DNA from: Clostridiales bacterium
Lineage (GTDB): Bacteria; Bacillota_A; Clostridia; Saccharofermentanales; Saccharofermentanaceae
Direction of reading: 5' to 3'
DNA: 11,112 nt
NCBI GenBank assembly: GCA_017649745.1
Contig: JAGCGE010000147.1
Span: forward strand, 1-11,112
Part shown: positions 1 to 5,578 of the stretch, piece after piece
How positions within the stretch are numbered: position 1 is the stretch's first letter
How the letters are laid out: each line of letters starts with the position of its first letter
Notes under the pieces: generated by a model
Told to the model about the DNA's origin: nothing
Databases searched by the model: none
The model's input: only the letters and a program-made list of their open reading frames with translations
Translations under genes and position numbers: made by a program

Positions 1-1128
1 ATCAGAAGGCTCCATGTCGGAGTTGATGTAGTTGGAGAAGTAAGGTGTTCCGTACTTAGCTGTCATCTCGAAAAGAAGCTTGTTGTTCTCAGACTCTGAC
101 CAGTCGAAATCTCTTGTAATGGAGTATGTAGGGATTGGATACTGGAATCCTCTGCCGTTAGCATCACCTTCGATCATGATCTCGATGAATGCTCTGTTGA
201 CCATATCCATTTCCTTCTGGCAATCCTTGTACTTGTAGTCCATCTCCTTGCCGCCTACGATACAGTTAAGCTCTGCAAGGTCGTTTGGAACTGTCCAGTC
301 AAGTGTGATATTAGAGAATGGTGCCTGAGTACCCCAACGGCTTGGTGTGTTTACACCATAGATAAAGGACTCAACTGCCTTCTTAACCTGGTCATATGAA
401 AGATTGTCAGCCTTAACGAAAGCTGCAAGATATGTATCAAAAGATGAGAATGCCTGAGCACCTGCCCACTCGTTCTGCATGATACCAAGGAAGTTAACCA
501 TCTGGTTGCAAAGTGTAGCAAGATGTGACGGAGGTGAAGATGTGATCTTACCTGTGATTCCGCCGAGGCCCTGTGTGATGAGCTGCTTCAATGACCATCC
601 TGCACAGTAACCTGTGAGCATAGAAAGGTCATGGATATGCATATCTGCATTTCTATGTGCATTAGCGATCTCGTCGTCATAGATCTCAGAAAGCCAGTAG
701 TTAGCTGTGATAGCACCTGAGTTGCTGAGGATAAGTCCTCCAACAGAATATGTAACAGTGGAATTCTCCTTAACACGCCAGTCATCGATCTTAACATAGC
801 TGTCAACGAGCTCCTTATAGTTAAGAGCAGCTGACTTCATAGCACGGATCTTCTCACGGTTCTTTCTGTAAAGGATATATGCCTTAGCAACATCCTCATA
901 ACCTGTCTTCTGGAGCACAGACTCAACACTGTCCTGGATCTCCTCGACCGTAATCTTTCCGTCCTTGATCTTAGATGAATAATCTGCAGTTACCTTAAGT
1001 GCGAGAAGATCGATAACATCGTCGTTGTATTCAACTTTACATGCCTCGAAAGCCTTCTTGATCGCATCAGATATCTTCGAAAGATTAAACTCTACGACCT
1101 TATCATCTCTTTTTACAACCTGATACAT
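1..1128 (-). CDS. nrdD: Anaerobic (class III) ribonucleoside-triphosphate reductase, N-terminal part
   Basis: This enzyme reduces ribonucleotides to deoxyribonucleotides without oxygen, using a glycyl radical installed by NrdG. The window holds the first 376 codons; the frame is open to base 1, and family members are roughly 700-780 residues, so about half is missing. Residues 1 to about 90 form an ATP-cone (start MYQVVKRDDKVVEFNLSKI), the dATP/ATP allosteric module. The NRDD barrel follows, with typical strings such as ADMHIHDL (161-168), GYCAGW (173-178, holding a likely active-site Cys175) and GVNTPSRWG (258-266). The glycyl-radical loop and the C-terminal zinc cysteines would lie outside the window. 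The ATG at 1126-1128 has a strong GGAGGG four bases upstream. It begins 14 nt after the nrdG stop, so the two genes are surely co-transcribed, with nrdG first. Identification is very safe. Confidence 0.97.
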   Translation of the reverse strand, partial: MYQVVKRDDKVVEFNLSKISDAIKKAFEACKVEYNDDVIDLLALKVTADYSSKIKDGKITVEEIQDSVESVLQKTGYEDVAKAYILYRKNREKIRAMKSAALNYKELVDSYVKIDDWRVKENSTVTYSVGGLILSNSGAITANYWLSEIYDDEIANAHRNADMHIHDLSMLTGYCAGWSLKQLITQGLGGITGKITSSPPSHLATLCNQMVNFLGIMQNEWAGAQAFSSFDTYLAAFVKADNLSYDQVKKAVESFIYGVNTPSRWGTQAPFSNITLDWTVPNDLAELNCIVGGKEMDYKYKDCQKEMDMVNRAFIEIMIEGDANGRGFQYPIPTYSITRDFDWSESENNKLLFEMTAKYGTPYFSNYINSDMEPSD

Positions 1129-1142
1129 AAAACCCTCCAATT

Positions 1143-1853
1143 TTATAATATTTCGCCACCGCGTATCATTGCATTCGGAACCTTTTGTCTGACCGTCTCA
1201 AGAAGCCTCTGTAACTTCTCTTCACTGGTCGGGTGAAACTTACCTTCTTCGATCAATTCTCCTGAATCTTCAAATCTCTGAAGGAAGTACTTATCCGCTC
1301 CTTCAATGAGATCTCCGATCCCTTCCATGACCTTTTCATCATGCAGCTCGTCAATCACCGTTGTTCTAAACTCATAGGGCGTTCCAGATTCCCTAATGAT
1401 CTTTATACTCTCCTTTATCTTGGAGAGCGGCAATTCCTTAAGACCGCATACCTTAGCGTAATTATCTTCATCGGCTTTGATGTCCATTGCCACATAATCT
1501 ACAAGTCCTTCATCAAGGAGTTCTCTCAGCCTGTCCGGAAACGAACCGTTCGAATCAAGCTTCACCAGAAAACCCAAAGCCCTTATCTTCTTTATAAATT
1601 CCTTTATATCCGGCTGCATGAGCGGCTCACCGCCCGTTATCGCTACGCCGTCCAGAAGACCTTGACGTTTATTCAGGAACTTGAAGAACTCTTCCTCCTC
1701 TATTGTCCCCTCTTCATGGACCTTACCCGGTAACACCAACGAAGAGTTGTGACAAAAAGGACATCTGAAGTCGCATCCGATCGTAAATACGGTACACGCT
1801 ACATGTTCGGGGAAATCCAGAAGTGTCAGCTTTTGAAGACCGCCGATCTTCAT
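1143..1853 (-). CDS. nrdG: Anaerobic ribonucleotide reductase activating protein (radical SAM)
   Basis: This radical-SAM activase cleaves S-adenosylmethionine with a [4Fe-4S] cluster to form the glycyl radical on NrdD. The product is 236 residues, normal for the NrdG2-type family. It opens with MKIGGLQKLTLLDFP, typical of that group. The cluster cysteines are C27-x3-C31-x2-C34 in GCDFRCPFCHN, and the SAM-binding GGEP motif is at 74-77. I chose the ATG at 1853 because it has AGGGGGGA seven bases upstream. An in-frame ATG at 1880 would add nine residues but has no ribosome binding site. The gene precedes nrdD by 14 nt. Its promoter lies at 1892-1920 and is covered by NrdR boxes. Other radical-SAM activases look similar, but the neighbour settles the call. 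Confidence 0.95.
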   Translation of the reverse strand: MKIGGLQKLTLLDFPEHVACTVFTIGCDFRCPFCHNSSLVLPGKVHEEGTIEEEEFFKFLNKRQGLLDGVAITGGEPLMQPDIKEFIKKIRALGFLVKLDSNGSFPDRLRELLDEGLVDYVAMDIKADEDNYAKVCGLKELPLSKIKESIKIIRESGTPYEFRTTVIDELHDEKVMEGIGDLIEGADKYFLQRFEDSGELIEEGKFHPTSEEKLQRLLETVRQKVPNAMIRGGEIL

Positions 1854-1860
1854 ATCAATA

Positions 1861-1868
1861 TCCCCCCT
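1861..1868 (-). promoter_or_regulatory. Ribosome binding site deciding the nrdG start
   Basis: AGGGGGGA on the minus strand lies seven bases before the ATG at 1853. The alternative ATG at 1880 is preceded by AACGCTTA, with no Shine-Dalgarno match. This supports the 236-residue form of NrdG. Confidence 0.8.
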
Positions 1869-1891
1869 AAGTTTCTTCATTAAGCGTTATC

Positions 1892-1920
1892 ATTGTAACT
1901 ATATCTAGTGGTTAAGTCAA
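1892..1920 (-). promoter_or_regulatory. Sigma-A type promoter of nrdG-nrdD
   Basis: The minus strand reads TTGACT (-35, 1915-1920), a 17-bp spacer and TACAAT (-10, 1892-1897), close to the vegetative consensus. Transcription should begin near 1885, about 30 nt before the nrdG start. One NrdR box fills the spacer and another lies just upstream of the -35, so a bound NrdR oligomer would block RNA polymerase. Confidence 0.85.
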
Positions 1921-1943
1921 CCTTTTGACACTATATTTAGTGT
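1896..1943. promoter_or_regulatory. NrdR box pair at the nrdG promoter
   Basis: ACACTATATTTAGTGT at 1928-1943 matches the known NrdR operator consensus essentially perfectly. TAACTATATCTAGTGG at 1896-1911 is a good second copy. Their starts are 32 bp apart, three helical turns, a common arrangement for NrdR, which binds as an oligomer on one DNA face. NrdR is the zinc-finger/ATP-cone repressor of bacterial ribonucleotide reductase operons and responds to dATP/ATP status. It is not encoded in this window. Confidence 0.92.
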
Positions 1944-1987
1944 TTTTGTGTTTTTTACCCCTATCGTAGCGCGAAACGTTTTTTCTA

Positions 1988-2013
1988 GGGCTTCAGGTGC
2001 CCGTTTTCGAGCA
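1988..2013 (-). other. Small overlapping hairpins in the gap upstream of nrdG
   Basis: Read on the minus strand, TGCTCG-AAAA-CGGGCA (1998-2013, one G-U pair) forms a 6-bp tetraloop hairpin. It overlaps GGGC-ACCTGAA-GCCC (1988-2002), so the two are mutually exclusive. If a distal promoter near 2076-2105 is active, they would lie in a roughly 220-nt leader of nrdG. Neither is followed by a U-tract, and I recognise no riboswitch class. The rest of 1944-2083 is AT-rich with no convincing gene. Confidence 0.25.
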
Positions 2014-2075
2014 TATTTTCATATTTTTCATTTATTTTTGATATTTCGTTCAGGCATTTTCAATATTACAAAAAG

Positions 2076-2105
2076 ATTACAAAACACAATATATAGTTTT
2101 TCCAA
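2076..2105 (-). promoter_or_regulatory. Possible distal promoter (P2) reading toward nrdG
   Basis: The minus strand has TTGGAA (2100-2105), an 18-bp spacer and TGTAAT (2076-2081). The match to consensus is moderate. As at the proximal nrdG promoter, one NrdR-like box fills the spacer and a second abuts the -35. This parallel is the main reason to list it. Confidence 0.4.
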
Positions 2106-2120
2106 CCCTAGATATAGTAT
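2084..2120. promoter_or_regulatory. Second, distal NrdR-like box pair
   Basis: ACACAATATATAGTTT (2084-2099) and ACCCTAGATATAGTAT (2105-2120) each differ from the palindromic NrdR operator at two or so positions. Their starts are 21 bp apart, two helical turns, so they are in phase. They lie 141 bp beyond the proximal pair, and 83 bp upstream of the plus-strand gene at 2203. They could control a distal nrdG promoter, the membrane protein gene, or both. Confidence 0.65.
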
Positions 2121-2202
2121 GAAAGTTGTAATTTGCACCGATACAACAAATAGAGTTTTCGAGCAGGAATATAATTAAGATAGGAAAAAAGGAGGATGAA
2201 TT

Positions 2203-2931
2203 ATGCGAAACAAGAACGTCGGCATTATCCTGATCGCATTCGCAGTGGTCCTATTCGCTTTTATCGGCATTATGGTACATCTCGTGATAAAGACGGAGAC
2301 AAGTGAAGCAAGCGCGCCTTCAACTCCAAAAAGGCAGATAGTGATCGATAATCAGATGCCTAGTGACGGTCAGAAGATCGAGCTTACTCAGGAAATGGTC
2401 AACGAGGATATGAAGATCTATTTCGAGAACTTCTCTACAGCAGGCCTGTCAGTCTTCATCATCATACCCGGCGTAATGTGCTTAGTCGGAGTGGTGTGTT
2501 TTGTGATCTCACTTCTCAAACTCATTAAAAACAAAAGAGAAGGCGGAGATCCTGCCCAATGGGTGAAAAGCATCTTTGGGATGGCTTTCGGTGCCATGTT
2601 CGCAGGAAGCACCTTATTGTTTATCGTGGTCATCCTGATAAACATGGTCGGCAAGACAAATGCAGCCAAGAGAGCTCAGACGGAAGATGCGAAAGTCGAA
2701 AAAGTCCTCGTACTCGAAACTCATTCGAGCGTATACACCGACAACGACGGCATCAGCTCTACCACTTACTACATCATTATCGACGACAACTCTCGCCAGA
2801 AATCCGTTGCGGTTTCAGAGAACGTCTACAATTTTGTTAGATCCAGCAATACAGAATACTACCTGGCAAAGGCAACTGACGGCAAGTATTTCGCTGCCTA
2901 CAACGCAAACATTTACGACTTCAAAGGATAG
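2203..2931 (+). CDS. Unrecognised three-TM membrane protein
   Basis: This 242-residue product matches no family I can name. It has three hydrophobic segments at about 6-29, 80-108 and 123-149. A polar stretch (about 30-79) lies between the first two, and a soluble C-terminal domain (about 160-242) follows. That tail looks beta-rich, with alternating hydrophobics such as VEKVLVLETHSSVY and TTYYIIIDD. The ATG at 2203 has a strong AAGGAGG about seven bases upstream. A perfect TATAAT sits at 2170-2175 but without a good -35. NrdR-like boxes 83 bp upstream may make it part of the NrdR regulon, which would be unexpected for a membrane protein. The gene ends 85 nt before the nuclease-like gene on the same strand. 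It is a credible gene of unknown function. Confidence 0.85.
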   Translation: MRNKNVGIILIAFAVVLFAFIGIMVHLVIKTETSEASAPSTPKRQIVIDNQMPSDGQKIELTQEMVNEDMKIYFENFSTAGLSVFIIIPGVMCLVGVVCFVISLLKLIKNKREGGDPAQWVKSIFGMAFGAMFAGSTLLFIVVILINMVGKTNAAKRAQTEDAKVEKVLVLETHSSVYTDNDGISSTTYYIIIDDNSRQKSVAVSENVYNFVRSSNTEYYLAKATDGKYFAAYNANIYDFKG

Positions 2932-2959
2932 TTGTTCACAATTAGTCTCAACTTTTGGC

Positions 2960-3014
2960 AAACCCCTTTCTTTTTAACCTCTATGGTTATAGATTAAAAG
3001 GAAAAGGGGGTTTT
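2960..3014 (+). promoter_or_regulatory. Long hairpin that sequesters the ribosome binding site of the next gene
   Basis: AAACCCC followed by a pyrimidine run (2960-2977) pairs with TTAAAAG and GAAAAGGGGG-TTT (2994-3013). The apex TCTAT-GGTT-ATAGA (2980-2993) forms its own 5-bp tetraloop stem. The structure is nearly continuous, with a CC bulge and minor slippage. The purine-rich right arm is the only ribosome binding site for the ATG at 3017. Folding should therefore hide it and limit translation of read-through mRNA. The TTTT after the stem also gives it weak terminator character for the upstream gene. Confidence 0.7.
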
Positions 3015-3016
3015 GT

Positions 3017-3796
3017 ATGGCAAATGATATTCGCCCGATAATCCAAAACCGCATCAATAAGCTCAATATGCTGATAGATGCCAAAACTAGAGATCTTCAG
3101 AACGCTCCAAGGGGCTCAATCTACGCATCCATGTCGCACGGCAAAGCTCAATTTTGCCACATTGACAGCAAGAAGACATACATCCGCTCTTCAGATGAAA
3201 GTCTCATTTATTTGCTATCACAAAAGAAATACGACGAAAATGTAATCAAGTGTGCACAAAAAGAGAACAAAGTACTCACATCAACTCTCAAGGCACTGAC
3301 ATCCATAAAACAACCTGAAGAAGTCTTTAATGAAACTAGTCCCTTGTTCCAACCTTTTGTAAAACCGATCATCGTACCAGAAAGCACTTACAGAAATAAT
3401 TGGGAATCAGCACCTTTCAGACATAAGGCTGCTGATACACACTCCCCTTTTGTAACTAAGAAAGGTGAAGTCGTACGTTCCAAATCTGAACTTCTGATAG
3501 CTAATCTTCTTTTCGATATGAATATTCCGTATCGATATGAGGCAGAGCTTGTCCTCAACGATGTTATCTATCATCCCGATTTCACTATCCTAGATCTCAA
3601 GCGTCGTCGCGAAGTGTATCACGAGCATCTTGGTCTTATGGATAATACTGATTATGCGATCAGTAGCATCGAAAGGATTCGTGTTTTCCAGCAGAACAAC
3701 ATCCTCCTGAGCGACAGGTTGTTCATCTCTATGGAAACAAAAGTAACTCCTCTTGATATTGTCTCACTCGCTAAGGAATTTGAGCGTTTCAGATAA
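3017..3796 (+). CDS. PD-(D/E)XK nuclease-like protein
   Basis: The product has 259 residues. Residues 1 to about 95 are helical and may form a coiled coil (NRINKLNMLIDAKTRDLQ at 11-28). The C-terminal half resembles a nuclease-like domain found in many Firmicutes: GEVVRSKSE (150-158), then a hydrophobic helix, IPYRYE (170-175), HPDFTI (186-191) and YHEHLGLMDN (201-210). Candidate catalytic acids are E158, D188 and E203. The usual E-x-K lysine is absent, since E203 is followed by His-Leu, so activity is uncertain. No helicase or methylase partner lies beside it, so it is not a classical restriction enzyme. Its ribosome binding site is buried in a long hairpin, suggesting tight expression control. 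The gene ends four bases before an eight-copy palindrome array. The substrate is unknown. Confidence 0.8.
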   Translation: MANDIRPIIQNRINKLNMLIDAKTRDLQNAPRGSIYASMSHGKAQFCHIDSKKTYIRSSDESLIYLLSQKKYDENVIKCAQKENKVLTSTLKALTSIKQPEEVFNETSPLFQPFVKPIIVPESTYRNNWESAPFRHKAADTHSPFVTKKGEVVRSKSELLIANLLFDMNIPYRYEAELVLNDVIYHPDFTILDLKRRREVYHEHLGLMDNTDYAISSIERIRVFQQNNILLSDRLFISMETKVTPLDIVSLAKEFERFR

Positions 3797-3799
3797 GCG

Positions 3800-3988
3800 T
3801 TTACTGTAAAAACATAATTAATCACCACATTTTACTGTAAAGATCTGAAGTATTTACTGTAAAACGACCGCTAAAAAACAAAAATTACCGTAAAAATACG
3901 GTAATTTTGGCTTAGAATTCGATTTTTACTGTAAAACACTCTCTAAATTACTGTAAAAATGACCTGAAATGGTCGATTTTACTGTAAA
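3800..3988. repeat. Eight-copy palindrome array (TTTACTGTAAA) with symmetric helical spacing
   Basis: Exact TTTACTGTAAA occurs at 3800, 3831, 3853, 3925 and 3978. ATTACTGTAAA is at 3947. Two CCG/CGG variants, at 3884 and 3895, form the arms of a hairpin. Start-to-start distances are 31, 22, 31, 11, 30, 22 and 31 bp. These are multiples of about one helical turn and nearly mirror-symmetric about 3894.5. Spacer sequences (20, 11, 20, 0, 19, 11, 20 nt) are not conserved. With one central base, a single copy cannot fold as RNA, so a site for a homodimeric DNA-binding protein is more likely. The array fills the gap between convergent genes, and its last copy ends right at the DUF1846 stop codon. 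I see no copies elsewhere in the window. Confidence 0.9.
3873..3908 (-). terminator. Intrinsic terminator for the DUF1846 gene, possibly bidirectional
   Basis: A perfect 12-bp stem (3881-3892 with 3897-3908, loop of four A) is followed on the minus strand by TTTTTGTTTTTT, a strong U-rich tail. It lies about 80 nt beyond the DUF1846 stop. On the plus strand the tail is only TTTT, so it is weaker for the nuclease-like gene. The stem is AT-rich and is built from two copies of the local palindrome. Confidence 0.75.
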
Positions 3989-5476
3989 TCAGCTGTGGTA
4001 GAGCTTCGATGTCTGGTACTTAGGCTCGCATGTGAGGTTAACGCCGAGCTTCTTGAAGACGTTGATGTCGACGGAGCTCAGGAGAACTGAGGAGTGAACC
4101 TCGCAGTGGCGGAGCTTGCCGAGCTGCTTCATTGCTTTCTTAGCGTTCTCGTCAGTTACGGCAGAGATGCAGAGAGCAATAAGGATCTCGTCGATATGAA
4201 GGTGCGGGTTGTGGCCGCCGAGTGACTCAGTCTTAAGATCCATAACAGGAACGATAACGTCCTGAGGAATGAGGCGGATCTCCTTAGGAATGCCTGCGAG
4301 CGCCTTGAGAGCGTTGAGGAGCATTGCGGAAGATGCGCCGAGAAGTGATGTTGTCTTACCTGTGATAACGCGTCCGTCAGGAAGTTCGATTGCTGCTGCA
4401 GGCTCGTTGCCTGTCTCTTCGGAACGCTTACGAGCTGCTTCGATAACAGGACGACAGGACTCGTTGATGCCTGCCTGCTCCATGAGAAGTTCGATCTTCA
4501 TCATCTCGGACTCATCGCCTTCGCCCTTGACCTTCTTACAAGCGGCCTCGTAGTAACGGCGAACGATCTCGTTGCGGGATGCTTCCCATACTGCTTCCTT
4601 ATCGAAAATACAATTGCCGGCCATGTTAACGCCCATGTCCGTTGGTGACTTGTATGGGCACTCGCCGAGCATCTGCTCGAGACATGCGCGAACTACCGGG
4701 AAGATCTCGACGTCGCGGTTGTAGTTAACTGTTGTCTCACCGTAAGCTTCAAGGTGGAATGGGTCGATCATGTTAACGTCCTTGAGGTCTGCTGTAGCTG
4801 CCTCATAAGCGAGGTTAACCGGATCCTTAAGAGCGAGGTTCCAGATCGGGAATGTCTCGAACTTAGCGTAGCCGGCTTTAACGCCGCGCTTGTGCTCATG
4901 GTAGAGCTGGGAAAGACATGTTGCCATCTTTCCTGAACCTGGGCCAGGAGCAGTTACGACTACGAGCTTACGTGTTGTCTCGATATATTGGTTCTTGCCG
5001 TAACCTTCGTCGGATACAACAAGCTTAAGGTTCGATGGATATCCAGGGATCGGATAGTGACGATAAACAGGAACGTTCAGGGAATTGAGCTTCTTTTCGA
5101 AAGCGAGTGCTGCAGGCTGCTCAGCAAAACGTGTAAGAACTACGCTGCCTACATAAAGTCCGAAGCTCCTGAAAGCGTCGATGAGACGGAGTACGTCGAG
5201 ATCATATGTGATGCCGATGTCGCCACGGATCTTGTTCTTCTCGATGTCTGCCGCATTGATCGCGATAACGACTTCAGCCTCATCCTTAAGACGTGAGAGC
5301 ATCCTGATCTTGGAGTCAGGAGCAAAGCCCGGGAGAACACGTGACGCATGGAAATCGTCAAAGAGCTTACCGCCGAACTCGAGATAGAGCTTGCCTCCGA
5401 ATTTGTTGATCCTGTCGAGGATGTGAGATGACTGCATCTCAAGATATTTGTCGTTATCAAAACCAATTTTATACAT
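3989..5476 (-). CDS. DUF1846 domain protein
   Basis: The 495-residue product matches the DUF1846 family along its whole length and at the family's usual size. This is a cytoplasmic protein family of anaerobic and lactic Firmicutes and actinobacteria with no established function. It begins MYKIGFDNDKYLEMQSSHI, typical of the family. APGPGSGK at 176-183 resembles a nucleotide-binding P-loop, followed by a run starting MATCLSQLYHEH. Further conserved-looking stretches are NMIDPFHLEAYG (235-246), NYNRDVEIFP (251-260) and GGHNPHLHIDE (420-430). No signal peptide or TM segment is visible. The ATG at 5476 has GGAAGG seven bases upstream. It stands alone: a terminator and candidate promoter lie just upstream, and its terminator is at about 3873-3908. 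The family call is firm; the role is unknown. Confidence 0.93.
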   Translation of the reverse strand: MYKIGFDNDKYLEMQSSHILDRINKFGGKLYLEFGGKLFDDFHASRVLPGFAPDSKIRMLSRLKDEAEVVIAINAADIEKNKIRGDIGITYDLDVLRLIDAFRSFGLYVGSVVLTRFAEQPAALAFEKKLNSLNVPVYRHYPIPGYPSNLKLVVSDEGYGKNQYIETTRKLVVVTAPGPGSGKMATCLSQLYHEHKRGVKAGYAKFETFPIWNLALKDPVNLAYEAATADLKDVNMIDPFHLEAYGETTVNYNRDVEIFPVVRACLEQMLGECPYKSPTDMGVNMAGNCIFDKEAVWEASRNEIVRRYYEAACKKVKGEGDESEMMKIELLMEQAGINESCRPVIEAARKRSEETGNEPAAAIELPDGRVITGKTTSLLGASSAMLLNALKALAGIPKEIRLIPQDVIVPVMDLKTESLGGHNPHLHIDEILIALCISAVTDENAKKAMKQLGKLRHCEVHSSVLLSSVDINVFKKLGVNLTCEPKYQTSKLYHS

Positions 5477-5498
5477 ACACTAACCTTCCACTCTGCGC

Positions 5499-5531
5499 AA
5501 AAAAAATGCGAACGGCAACAAATCCATTCGC
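5499..5531 (-). terminator. Intrinsic terminator of the SseB-like/diguanylate cyclase operon
   Basis: On the minus strand GCGAATGG-ATTTGTTG-CCGTTCGC forms an 8-bp stem with one G-U pair, followed by ATTTTTTTTG. It lies 48 nt after the diguanylate cyclase stop and only 22 nt before the DUF1846 start, so it insulates that gene from the operon upstream. Confidence 0.85.
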
Positions 5532-5537
5532 CTTCTT

Positions 5538-5566
5538 ATTCTATATTTTTCCTTCTCGAAAAACAA
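5538..5566 (-). promoter_or_regulatory. Candidate promoter of the DUF1846 gene
   Basis: TTGTTT (5561-5566), a 17-bp spacer and TAGAAT (5538-5543) are the best minus-strand promoter-like elements before the DUF1846 gene. The start point would fall near 5531, at the base of the terminator stem. The new transcript would then begin with that hairpin and its U-tract. The -10 is good and the -35 weak. Confidence 0.45.
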
Positions 5567-5578
5567 GAGAATAACCAT

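Noticed and set aside
1341..1733. Long plus-strand open frame opposite nrdG
   Set aside because: It lies wholly within the secure nrdG gene on the other strand and has no family resemblance.
1854..1880. Upstream ATG at 1880 as the nrdG start
   Set aside because: It has no ribosome binding site, and the ATG at 1853 has a strong one and matches the usual N-terminus of the family.
1944..2083. Riboswitch (for example cobalamin) upstream of nrdG
   Set aside because: No conserved B12-box-like or other riboswitch core could be found, only small competing hairpins.
1948..2178. A 76-codon plus-strand open frame in the nrdG upstream gap
   Set aside because: It starts with GTG without a ribosome binding site, has an odd composition, and crosses the NrdR boxes and promoter elements.
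2119..2178. A 19-codon ORF (starting MKVVICTDTTNR) just before the membrane protein gene
   Set aside because: It reads protein-like but has no ribosome binding site and overlaps the distal NrdR-like box. Too little evidence for a leader peptide.
3800..3988. CRISPR array
   Set aside because: Repeats are 11 bp and palindromic, spacers are 0, 11 or about 20 nt, and no cas gene is present. This does not fit any CRISPR layout.
3800..3988. Replication origin or plasmid iterons
   Set aside because: Repeats are palindromic rather than directional, no DnaA boxes or initiator gene are visible, and the neighbours are ordinary chromosomal genes. It was kept as a DNA-binding array of unknown role.
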